A stretch of DNA of 64,000 nucleotides from DATBSL01 sp963729875. GTDB lineage: Bacteria > Acidobacteriota > Vicinamibacteria > Fen-336. This document shows, piece by piece, positions 18,051 through 26,998 of this stretch; the first letter of the stretch is position 1; every line of letters starts with the position of its first letter. The position numbers and the translations under genes were made by a program. Under the pieces are notes generated by a model. It made no database searches. It was not told the origin of the DNA and saw only the letters and a program-made list of their open reading frames with translations. The stretch lies in NCBI GenBank assembly GCA_963729875.1, contig CAVSPR010000004.1:1205530-1269529 (forward strand), read 5' to 3'.

Positions 18051-20137
18051 TCAGGCTTCCAGGGCGTCGCGGAGGCGGTCGAGCTCGTCCGGCGCCGGCG
18101 CTTCGCCGCCGAAACGGGCCCGGTAATAGGTCGACACGAGAAGGACGCCCTCGGGGTGGGCGAGGGCCCGGGCGTGCTCGAGGAGCCCCCGCCCCTGCAG
18201 GCCGGGGCCGCCCCGCCGCGCGCCAGCGGCGCTCGAGCGCGCGCACGAGGTCCGCCAGCTCCGCGGGGACGAGCGTCTCGTCCACCCGCGCGGCCTCCCG
18301 CCGTCGCCGCCGCAGGAACCGGGCGAGGCGGGGAGCGATCAGCAGGAGAGCGGCCGCCGTCCAGGCGAGAGGCGCGCGGGCGGTCCGCGCGAGGAACGGA
18401 AGGACGCCCTGGCCGAGCCGGCGCAGGAGAGCGAGGGGACCCCTGACGGTCAGGAAGGCCCAGGCGGCCGCGAGCGCCGCCCGCGCGCGCTGGAGCGCCC
18501 GCTCCAGGGAGCTCGGCCGGCCGTGGGCGGCCAGGAGGGAACCGGGTGGCGTGGGGTCGGCCTCGACCCATCCCTCGCCGGGCAGATACGCCTCGACCCA
18601 CGCGTGGGCGTCGGACTCGCGGACCACGTGGAGGCCGCCCCCCTGGTCGGTCTGCGGCCCGACGCTGAGGCCCTTCACGAAACGCGCCGGGACACCCTGC
18701 AGGCGCAGGAGGACGACGGCCGCGCTCGCGAAGTACTCGCAGTAGGCCGCCTTCTTCTCGAACAGGAACTCGGCGAGGGCGTCCCCGGTGCGGAAGCGGC
18801 CCGGGAGCGAGCGTGTACCGGTAGCCCGCGTGCAGGTGAGCGACCGTGGCGGCCAGCCGGTCCCGCGGCGGTGCGTCCGAGGGCGCGAGCGAGCGGGCGA
18901 GGGCCCGCACGCGCTCGTCGACGCGGTCGGGCAGGGCGAGGCTCTCTGCGAGCTCGTCCTCGGACGGGGGCGGCGTCACCGCCGGGACGGAAGCGGTCGG
19001 CAGCACCGCTCCGTAGAGACTCACGGGCACGCCCGCGGGCCGCCGGAAGGTCCCGAACCGATCGACCTCGAGGAAGGAGGCGTCCGCCGTCACCGCCGTC
19101 ACGCCGCGTGGCAGGAGGAGCGGCCAGCTGGACACGTCGGTCTGGACGAACCGGAGCTCGAGGTGTGCGCGGTGCCGTCGGTCCGACGGCGCCCGGTCCC
19201 GCGAACCACGCCCCCGTGTCGGCGAGGAGCGGACCGACGGCGACGGTCGGGGCCGAGGGGCTGAGGGCCCTGGCAGGTCCCGGCGCCGGGCGTTCGTCCA
19301 GCGCCGGCCGTCGAACGCCGTGAAGACCTCGGACCGGAGCAGCCACGGCCCTGCGTCGGCCGCCGAGGTCTCGAGGTCGAGCACACGGCGGCGCGACGCG
19401 GACAGCTCGGCGAAATCCCCGAGGGTGGACTCGCCCGAGAGCCCGGTCGTGCCCGCGTCGAGGGCCTCGGCGAACGCCCTCTCCACGCGGGGCTGGAGGA
19501 GCGGCAGCCCCACGATGCCGGTGGCGGCGAGCGAGACGGCGAGGACGGCCGTGAGGCCGACCCACACGGCCTCGCGACGGTGCCAGCGCGGCCCCGACTC
19601 GACGAGGGCGGCGGTCCAGAGCGACGCGAGCGCGACGACGGCGAGGGCGAGGTAGACCTCGGCGAAAGAGCTGTGGTCGGCGCCCCTGAGAAACGGCAGC
19701 GCCGACGAGCCGTAGCCGGACGGGGAGGGGTCGAGGCCGGCGAGCGCCAGCAGGCCGATCGTGGCCGGGACGAGGGTGCGACCGGACGGGAAGGCGGCCG
19801 GGGCGAGGGCGAACGCGAGCGCGACGGGGACGACGAGCAGGCCGCCCGCGGAGGGGACGACCGCCGGGTCGAGGACGAGCACGCCGAGGGTGCGGCTGGA
19901 CCAGGCGAGCAGGGCGACGATCAGGAGGAGGAGGCCGTGCACGCGCGGCAACACGCGCACGAGCCGGTCGGGCACCGGCGTCCACTCCAGGAAGGGCGTG
20001 GCGAGGGCGCCCGCGGCGAGGGCCGCGAAGGGGAGCAGGAGAGACGAGGCCCGGAGCGAGAGGGCGAGGGCGGCGATCGCCGCGGAGAGGGCGACCGCCC
20101 GGGCGATGCGGGCCCGCGTCGGCCTCGCGCGCCTCAC
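18051..20137 (-). pseudogene. Membrane transglutaminase (TgpA / DUF3488 type), frameshifted
   Basis: About 690 residues once repaired. The GTG start (20137) overlaps the DUF58 stop by GTGA. Six or so N-terminal transmembrane helices are followed by a periplasmic transglutaminase core: the Cys motif AAYCEYFASAAVVLLRLQG, then DAHAWVEAYLPGEGW (His) and EADPTP (Asp). A transmembrane helix (LAWTAAALLLIAP) and a cytoplasmic tail ending TYYRARFGGEAP to RDALEA close it. Frame breaks at about 18814 and 18201 are each repaired by removing one base; another pair may lie near 19200. The TgpA-DUF58-MoxR trio is a widespread envelope-associated module. Confidence 0.8.
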
Positions 20138-21408
20138 GGGGCCTCCTCCGCGGCGAGGCGGGACGCGACCTGCGCCGGCGTGAAGAGGGCGATCTCGCCG
20201 AGGTCGGCCGAGACCGAGGCCCACGGCTTGCGCGTCTCGCCCTCGTGCACGAGCAGGACGCGCACGGCCACCCCCATCGCGCGCACGCGGCGCAGGAAGG
20301 CCTCGCGGGCCTCGTCCCACTCGAGCATCACGGCCACGACGGTGGTGAGCCGCTCGAGCCTCTCGAACAGCGGCGGGCCGATCGTCTCGAACGGCGGCGC
20401 GGGCGAGGGCTCGAGGCAGGCGAGCACGTCGAGCACGTTGTCGAGGTAGCCGAGGCTTCGGCCGGTGCTGACCTCGTAGAGGTCGGGCCCGGCGGCCAGG
20501 ATGTCCACCACCTCGTCGCTCCGGCTGAAGTGCTCGGCCACCGAGGCCAGCATCGAGATCGCGGCCTCGAAGCGCTCGCGCTCGCGGGGCCTCGGCTTCC
20601 TGGGAAGGAACGTGTCGAGGATGAGCGCGATCCTCGAGAAGTACTCCTCCTGGTACTCCTTCACGACCGGCTTGCCGAGCCGCCCCCACGAGCGCCAGTG
20701 GATCTTGCGCAGGGGGTCGCCCTCCCGGTACTCGCGCGTGCCGATGAACTCGAGCGAGTCCCCGACCTCCGAGGCGAGCGGGATGCCCCCGGGCTGGTAG
20801 CGCCGCCCCATCGGCAGCGGCAGCTCGTCGAGCGTGTAGTAGCGCGGGTACGCGAGGAGCACCTGCTCGGGGAGCCAGGCCGCCTTCGAGCGGACGAGGC
20901 CGAAGAGGTCGGTGCGGGCGAGGCCGAGGCGGGGCAGCAGGTAGCGCCCGCGCCGCCGCGGGTGGAGCTCGACGCGCACCCGCGCGGGCCGGCCCGCCTC
21001 CGCCTCGACCGTGCGCTCCTCGGGGAGGACGCCGAGGGACGACGGGTCGGGGAGTGCGCCGTCCCAGAACAGCGAGAGCGGTCCCGTGGCCCGTCCGTCC
21101 ACGGGGGCGACGTCCACCGTCGCCGACACGGGCCGCCCCGCGGTGAGACGCGCGGGCAGCCGGCCCCCGAAGCGGGCCGCGGGAGACCGGCCGGCGAGCC
21201 GGCCGAGGGCGAGGAGGAGCGGGGGCGCGGACAGCGAGAACAGCGCGAAGACGAGGGCGCGGCGCGTGTCCATCCCCACGAAGGCCAGCGCGAGCGACGC
21301 CCACAGCACGAACCGGCCCCGCGCGGTCAGGCGACGCCGGTAGAAGGCGCGCAGGTAACGCAGGAGATAGGAGCGGTCCAGCGGGCGGGCGAGCGGGCTC
21401 GTGGCCAT
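20134..21408 (-). CDS. DUF58 domain-containing protein
   Basis: 424 residues. Two N-terminal hydrophobic helices (VLWASLALAFVGM, ALVFALFSLSAPPLLLALG) are followed by beta-rich sequence and the DUF58 signature EFIGTREYREGDPLRKIHWRSWGRLGKPVVKEYQ, the conserved DPxRxIHWxxxAR-type motif. The C-terminal half is a VWA-like fold. DUF58 proteins work with MoxR AAA+ ATPases, perhaps to mature metal or envelope enzymes. It lies 26 bases after moxR and overlaps the transglutaminase by 4. Confidence 0.88.
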   Translation of the reverse strand: MATSPLARPLDRSYLLRYLRAFYRRRLTARGRFVLWASLALAFVGMDTRRALVFALFSLSAPPLLLALGRLAGRSPAARFGGRLPARLTAGRPVSATVDVAPVDGRATGPLSLFWDGALPDPSSLGVLPEERTVEAEAGRPARVRVELHPRRRGRYLLPRLGLARTDLFGLVRSKAAWLPEQVLLAYPRYYTLDELPLPMGRRYQPGGIPLASEVGDSLEFIGTREYREGDPLRKIHWRSWGRLGKPVVKEYQEEYFSRIALILDTFLPRKPRPRERERFEAAISMLASVAEHFSRSDEVVDILAAGPDLYEVSTGRSLGYLDNVLDVLACLEPSPAPPFETIGPPLFERLERLTTVVAVMLEWDEAREAFLRRVRAMGVAVRVLLVHEGETRKPWASVSADLGEIALFTPAQVASRLAAEEAP

Positions 21409-21434
21409 GGTCGTGCCGAGGGTGACCCGGGGCG

Positions 21435-22369
<935 letters not shown>

Positions 22370-22373
<4 letters not shown>

Positions 22374-23144
22374 GGCTTTTCCACTTCGTAGAAGAGGTCG
22401 ACGAGGGTGAGGCGAGAGGCGAGCCGGTCGGCATCGCTCGCGACGAGGTCGAGGCCGACGGGGGCGGCCACCAGCCGCAGCCGGTGCGCGCCGGGCACGG
22501 AGGAGGCGGTCAGGGACAGCCTGCGGACGGCCGGTCCGCCCGGCGGGGGCGCGGCGACGAGGGCCGGAGGCGAGGCCGGCTCGGGCCAGGCCTGGGCGAC
22601 GGTCCCGTCCGGCCGCGACGCGAGGACGAGCACCCGCGCGGGAGCGCGCACCGTGAGGCGCAGGGCGAGTGTCTCGCCCGGCCGCACGCGAAGCGGAGCC
22701 GCTCGCCCCTCGATCTCCAGGCCGCCGGGGAAGGCCTCGCGCGCGGGCAGGGCGGCGAGGCGGGCCAGGACGGCCGGCGCGAGCGCTCGTTGCGCGGGCC
22801 GCGACGCGGCCGGGCCCCCGTCGGTCGGGGCGGAGGCCCGGTACACGAGCACGCTGCCGACGGCCACGAAGACGACCCCCGCCACGGCGACGAGGTCGGC
22901 GATCGTCGCCGGGCGGAAGAAGAAGGAGCGCAACCGCTCGCGCAGGCCCGGCCGCTCGATCGCGTCGAGCACCCGCTGGCGCGCCGCGGGGTCCGCCAGC
23001 AGCTCGCGCAGGCCCTCCTCCTCGACGAGGCGCGTCGAAGGTCTCCTGGTCGTCGAGTGCCGCGCGCAGCAGGTCGCGGCGCTCGGCCTCGGTGAGCGTG
23101 TCGGTCGCGTGGCCGCCGAGGAGCTCCTTCGCCTTCCCGCTCAT
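22370..23144 (-). pseudogene. Anti-sigma-like membrane protein, one frameshift
   Basis: About 257 residues after repair. The cytoplasmic N-terminus (MSGKAKELLGGHATDTLTEAERRDLLRAALDD) ends at a break near 23030; removing one base gives LVEEEGLRELLADPAARQRVLDAIE, then a transmembrane helix (VAVAGVVFVAVGSVLVY) and a periplasmic beta domain resembling DUF4384 (LALRLTVRAPARVLVLASRPDG). Its ATG overlaps the sigma-factor stop by ATGA. By position and topology it is the likely membrane regulator of that sigma factor; no zinc-binding HxxxCxxC motif is seen. Confidence 0.65.
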
Positions 23145-23680
23145 CGCTCCTCCTCCCCGGACACGAAGCTCCAGCGGGGGCCGAGGATCTTCCGGAGCCG
23201 CTCGTGGCAGCGGAAGTCCCAGCTGTAGACCGTGTTCACCGGGCGGCCGAGCTCGCGGGCGATCTCGACGAAGCTCATCCCCTCGAGCTTGCGCCGCAGG
23301 ATCTGGCGGCAGCGGCCGTCGAGCCGCGCCGCCGCCTCGGCGAAGAGGCGCAGGCGCTCGCGGTCGCGGGCGAGGGTGTCGGGCGAAGGCCCGCCGTCGG
23401 CCAGGACACGGCCGTCGGGCTCCTCGGCGCTCGTCTCGCCCCGGCGCGCGGCCTTGCGCCAGAGGTCGGCCCGCTTCTTCCTCAGGATCCCGATCCCGAG
23501 CGCGACCCGCTCCGACGCCTCGCGGACGTGCGCGTACTTGGTGGCGAGCAGGAGCAGGGTCTCCTGCGTCAGGTCCTCGGCGTCGGCGGGGGAGAGCCGC
23601 CGGCGCGCGGCGGCGAGGATGCGCAGCCGCAGCGCTTCGAGGGCGGCGTCCCGCGAGAGCGGCTCGTCCCCCGTGGCCAT
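23141..23680 (-). CDS. ECF-like RNA polymerase sigma factor
   Basis: 179 residues. Region 2 is EDLTQETLLLLATKYAHVRE and region 4 is LDGRCRQILRRKLEGMSFVEIARELGRPVNTVYSWDFRCHERLRK, an HTH ending as usual. Between them is a Glu/Asp/Pro-rich linker. ATG at 23680 (MATGDEPLSRDAALEALRLRI) is preferred over a longer frame starting at 23746. It heads a coupled chain with the anti-sigma-like protein, MoxR, DUF58 and transglutaminase, so it probably controls an envelope module and perhaps its own operon. Confidence 0.85.
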   Translation of the reverse strand: MATGDEPLSRDAALEALRLRILAAARRRLSPADAEDLTQETLLLLATKYAHVREASERVALGIGILRKKRADLWRKAARRGETSAEEPDGRVLADGGPSPDTLARDRERLRLFAEAAARLDGRCRQILRRKLEGMSFVEIARELGRPVNTVYSWDFRCHERLRKILGPRWSFVSGEEER

Positions 23681-23794
23681 TCGCGCCGGACTATAGCGCA
23701 CCACCGGGGGAAGGAAGGGCCGCTCGAGCGCCCGGGAGTCATGCACCGCGCCTCCGACCGGGGAATGGTCCCGGGCTCGGCGATCCTTGCAGTT

Positions 23795-24673
23795 TCAGCG
23801 GCGGATGAGGAGGACGTGGGTCCCGGCGACGATCCCGGGCAGGGCCTTCAGGCTCTCGACCTCGATCGAGTCGAAGTCGCGCTCGCCTTCCCCCGGCAGC
23901 AGCAGGAGCGAGCGGCCCTTGAAGAGGACGCGCGAGAGCACGATCCCGTCGGGAGTGCGGACGACGCAGATCCGGTCGGGACCCACGCGGCCGCCCCGGC
24001 GGAACACGACGCGGTCGCCGGGCGAGGCCACGCCCCGCAGGTGCTTCATCTCCCGCTCGGTGACGTCGTAGGCGAAGAGCCGCTCCGGCGGGTGGTCGGA
24101 GACCAGCCGCCGGTCCACCACGAGGTAGCTCTCGACGGATACGGGGGAGGGCGCGACCTTTCCGGGGTCCGCGCCGGGGGCGAGGACCGGGACGCGGAAG
24201 ATCTCGGGCTCGGATGATGGTGGAGGGGAGTCGGGCGCGGCCGAAACGCTCGCGCGGGGCAATGCGCTCATGAGCAACTCGCGCTGCTCCTCCGCCTCGA
24301 ACCGCCTGGCCTCCATGGCCCTGATCTCCGTGAGCGGTTCCCGGGCATCGTCGGGCAGCGTCTCGCCACGCTCGACGAGGTTGAGGTAGGCGGGGCTCCG
24401 GCTGATCGCCTCCATCCGGCTGAGCAGGTTGATCTTCTGCAGGCCCACCCGCGAGGCCCGGGCCCAGGCGCGGTAGAGGTCCTCGTCGTCCCGCAGGGCG
24501 CGGGCGATGCGGGCGGCCACCTCCTCGTCGGGGACTTTCGCCCCTTTCTCGATGAGGGAGACGTAGGAGGGGGAGATGTCGGCGCGCTGCGCGAGCTCCG
24601 CCCCCGTGAGGCCGAGCTGGCTCCTCTTCGTGCGGATGCGCGCGTTCAGGCTCGGGAGCCGCTGTCGTGCCAT
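23795..24673 (-). CDS. XRE-family repressor with S24/LexA-like C-terminal domain
   Basis: 292 residues. The N-terminal HTH is ARIRTKRSQLGLTGAELAQRADISPSYVSLIEKG (about residues 11-44). The C-terminal region SPGDRVVFRRGGRVGPDRICVVRTPDG to SRVLFKGRSLLLLP has the LexA/CI dimer fold, but no clear SM-E-P-T-L serine motif is present: HLRGVASPGD stands there, so autoproteolysis is doubtful. A second helical segment (LQKINLLSRMEAISRSPAYLN) separates the domains. The divergent intergenic region contains matching GTATAC sites, its likely operators. Confidence 0.82.
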   Translation of the reverse strand: MARQRLPSLNARIRTKRSQLGLTGAELAQRADISPSYVSLIEKGAKVPDEEVAARIARALRDDEDLYRAWARASRVGLQKINLLSRMEAISRSPAYLNLVERGETLPDDAREPLTEIRAMEARRFEAEEQRELLMSALPRASVSAAPDSPPPSSEPEIFRVPVLAPGADPGKVAPSPVSVESYLVVDRRLVSDHPPERLFAYDVTEREMKHLRGVASPGDRVVFRRGGRVGPDRICVVRTPDGIVLSRVLFKGRSLLLLPGEGERDFDSIEVESLKALPGIVAGTHVLLIRR

Positions 24674-24696
24674 CGGTCGAGTCCGGAATCCGTGAC

Positions 24697-24758
24697 CAGT
24701 ATACCCGCTTTGACTGTGGCTTGAATCCTTGACGTCGACTTTACTGACGAGTATACTG
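24697..24758. promoter_or_regulatory. Paired GTATAC operators in a divergent promoter region
   Basis: CAGTATAC at 24697-24704 and GTATACTG at 24751-24758 are exact inverted copies about 46 bases apart; each centre is itself the palindrome GTATAC. The right copy coincides with the -10 element of the rightward promoter and the left copy with a TATACT -10 of the leftward (repressor) promoter on the minus strand. This is the expected design for a repressor shutting off both itself and the divergent operon. Seen in sequence; binding is inferred. Confidence 0.65.
24729..24757 (+). promoter_or_regulatory. Strong sigma-70-type promoter for the ARPP-1 operon
   Basis: TTGACG at 24729-24734 and TATACT at 24752-24757 with exactly 17 bases between them. 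It points toward the gene at 24870, leaving a leader of about 105 bases. The surrounding 200 bases are far more AT-rich than the flanking genes. Confidence 0.7.
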
Positions 24759-24869
24759 TACCAAGGGGGCGGGCCGACAGACAGCGCGAAATCAGCATCT
24801 TGAGAATGGACCCGGCTTGGCGTGTCGTCGTGATATTGATTGACCAGTAAATAGCGGAGGAGCGACTGG

Positions 24870-25742
24870 ATGACGAGCGACGAGCGGATGAAGAGGGCGT
24901 ACAGGGTGAGCGCGCGGGTGGTGCGCGAGAGCCTGAGGGCGAGTCGCCCCGAGGACGCCCGGTTCCTCGAGGCCGTGCAGCCGGCCGAGGTCGTGGCCAT
25001 CCGGGGCAGCTACGACCGCTGCGAGCAGGTCCTGCGGGCGACGGGCGTGCCGTTCGTCGCGGTGACACCGGCGGAGGCCGAGCGGATCGACTGGGACCGG
25101 CTGGAGGTCCTACTGGTCAGCTGCCCGGGCCACCTGCCCCAGGCAGTGCTCGACCGCATCGGTCCCTGGGTCCGGGCCGGGGGCTACCTCCTGACGACCG
25201 ACTGGGCGCTCAAGCACGTCGTGGAGCCGCTCTTCCCGAACACGGTCCGCCACAACGGGCGGCAGACGAGCGACTGCGTCGTCCGGGTGGAGAGCGAGGC
25301 GGCGGCCGACGACCCGCTGCTGGCCGGCTTTCTCGAGGGCGACCGCGACCCCCTGTGGTGGCTCGAGGGGTCCTCGTACCCGATCGAGGTGCTGGATCCC
25401 GCGCGGGTGCGCGTCCTGGTGAGCAGCCGGGAGGTCGAGGAGAGCTGGGGCGCAGCACCGGTCGTGGTGACGTTCGAGGAGGGGCAGGGGACGGTGCTGC
25501 ACCTCCTGAGCCACCTCTACCTGCAGCGCAGCGACGTGCGGGGAGCCCGGGACGCGCGGCCGGCGTCCGCGTACTTCGCCGAGTCCGGCCTGAGCGCCGA
25601 CACGGCGGCGTGCCTTTCCGTGGCCTCGGGGGACCTGAACGTGGCGGAGCTGCGCAGCGCGCTCACCACGTCGCACCTGCTCACGAACGCGATCCTGACG
25701 CAGAAGCGGAAGGCGGCCAGCCGAAAGGGAGGGTCGGTCTAG
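24870..25742 (+). CDS. Hypothetical protein with class I glutamine-amidotransferase-like fold
   Basis: 290 residues, family not recognised by name. VVAIRGSYDRCEQVLRATGVPF, LEVLLVSCPGHLPQAVLDRIGPWVRAGGYLLTTDWAL and VVVTFEEGQGTVLHLLSHLYLQ give the alternating strand-helix pattern of ThuA/GATase-like proteins; the Cys in VSCPGH (about residue 91) falls where the nucleophile elbow would be. GGAGGAGCGACTGG precedes the ATG. It is followed 69 bases later by the ARPP-1 gene under the same promoter. Confidence 0.6.
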   Translation: MTSDERMKRAYRVSARVVRESLRASRPEDARFLEAVQPAEVVAIRGSYDRCEQVLRATGVPFVAVTPAEAERIDWDRLEVLLVSCPGHLPQAVLDRIGPWVRAGGYLLTTDWALKHVVEPLFPNTVRHNGRQTSDCVVRVESEAAADDPLLAGFLEGDRDPLWWLEGSSYPIEVLDPARVRVLVSSREVEESWGAAPVVVTFEEGQGTVLHLLSHLYLQRSDVRGARDARPASAYFAESGLSADTAACLSVASGDLNVAELRSALTTSHLLTNAILTQKRKAASRKGGSV

Positions 25743-25811
25743 CGACATACACGGGTGGAGGCCGTCAGGTCGGGAGCCGAAAGGCGTCTCGCCCAGGGAG
25801 GGGCGAAGAAG

Positions 25812-26780
25812 ATGACGAGCAAGAACGGGAGCGGTAAGGCGTGGGCGACGTCGCACCTCTTCGACAAGAAGAAGGAGGAGGGGGGGTTCCTGCGGCGGCT
25901 GCGGGCGGGCGAGCCCTTCCGGGAGGGACGCCTCGAGATCGTGCCGCTCCTCCTCGACGGCGATGGCGAAACCGCCCCCGTCGTCCTCACCCGTCCGGCC
26001 GTCGAGGCCGGGGTCCTCGAGATCGTCGAGCGGGACCAGGGCGTCGTCCAGGAGCTGCTGGCCTGGAACAAGGGGAGCGCGCCGGTGGCGATCCTCGAGG
26101 GCGACACCCTCGTGGGGTGCAAGCAGAACCGGGTGGTGGCGCACTCCGTGATCGTGGCCCCGGGCACGAGCGTCGTCGTGCCGGTCGGCTGCATGGAGCA
26201 CGGCCGCTGGCACCACGAGAGCCGCCACTTCTCGGTGGGCGACGTGAAGATGGCCCCGCACGTGCGGCGCCACACCGTGGTGGACGTCAAGGAGGCCACC
26301 CGGGCCGGCCACGCGCCCACCCTGGACCAGGGCCGGCTCTGGCGCGACGTCGCGCAGGAGATCGCGGCGTGCGGCGCCCGCTCCGACACCTCCGACTACT
26401 ACAAGGTCGTGGAGCAAGAGGGACGCGACGCCCGGCAGCGCGCCCGCGCCCTCGAGCCGAGGCCCGGGCAGGTCGGCGCGCTGGTCGTCGCCGACGGGGT
26501 CCTCGTCGGCCTCGAGGCGTCGGGCCACCACGGCTTGTGGTCGGCGCTCTCGGAGCCCACGCTGGCCAGCTACCTGATGGGGTGGCACCGGGGCAGCGAG
26601 TCCCTCCGCGATGCGCGCGCGTCCGCGGCCGAGTGGCTCTCGCGCGCCCAGGAGGCGCAGGTCCTCGCGAGGCCGGGGCTCGGCATCGGCGTGGACCTCG
26701 ACGTGCGCGGGAGCTCTCTCTCCGGCGTCGGCCTCGCGCTCGACGCGTTCACCGTCCACGTCGCGGTGTTCCCCGCGTGA
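25812..26780 (+). CDS. ARPP-1 family domain protein
   Basis: 322 residues matching the ARG/PARG-associated ARPP-1 (DUF6569-like) family. Marks are VAILEGDTLVGCKQNRVVAHSVIVAPGTS (about residue 95), VVVPVGCMEHGRWHHES (about 122) and a C-terminal AHVAVF-type strand (AFTVHVAVFPA). Known family members co-occur with ADP-ribose-handling proteins, but the biochemical activity is unknown. ATG at 25812 is preceded by GGAGGGGCGAAGAAG; an upstream in-frame ATG at 25755 is less likely. Co-transcribed with the amidotransferase-like gene. Confidence 0.75.
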   Translation: MTSKNGSGKAWATSHLFDKKKEEGGFLRRLRAGEPFREGRLEIVPLLLDGDGETAPVVLTRPAVEAGVLEIVERDQGVVQELLAWNKGSAPVAILEGDTLVGCKQNRVVAHSVIVAPGTSVVVPVGCMEHGRWHHESRHFSVGDVKMAPHVRRHTVVDVKEATRAGHAPTLDQGRLWRDVAQEIAACGARSDTSDYYKVVEQEGRDARQRARALEPRPGQVGALVVADGVLVGLEASGHHGLWSALSEPTLASYLMGWHRGSESLRDARASAAEWLSRAQEAQVLARPGLGIGVDLDVRGSSLSGVGLALDAFTVHVAVFPA

Positions 26781-26854
26781 GCGAGAACGGACCCGCCGTG
26801 GCAGTGACGTGGGACACACTCGTCACCGTGATGAAGGACCCGGGCCTCGAACGT

Positions 26855-26916
26855 CGCTCCCTCGCGCCGAACGGCCCCGCCACCGTACGAAGAAGGTGCA
26901 ACCGCGCGAGGGAGCG
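26855..26916. repeat. 13-bp inverted repeat between ARPP-1 and pilB
   Basis: CGCTCCCTCGCGC (26855-26867) is perfectly repeated in inverse orientation as GCGCGAGGGAGCG (26904-26916) with 36 bases between. It could form a long-armed hairpin acting as terminator for the ARPP-1 operon or attenuator for pilB, or be a dyad operator. No U-tract follows, so a simple intrinsic terminator is unlikely. The remaining intergenic sequence 26781-26998 has no gene. Confidence 0.5.
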
Positions 26917-26998
26917 AGATGACGGGACACGCGAGCGCCGCTGAGAGCGCCCCTGCCCGTCCCGCGCTCCCCCGCGCCTCGAGCGGGAGGAGACGCGC

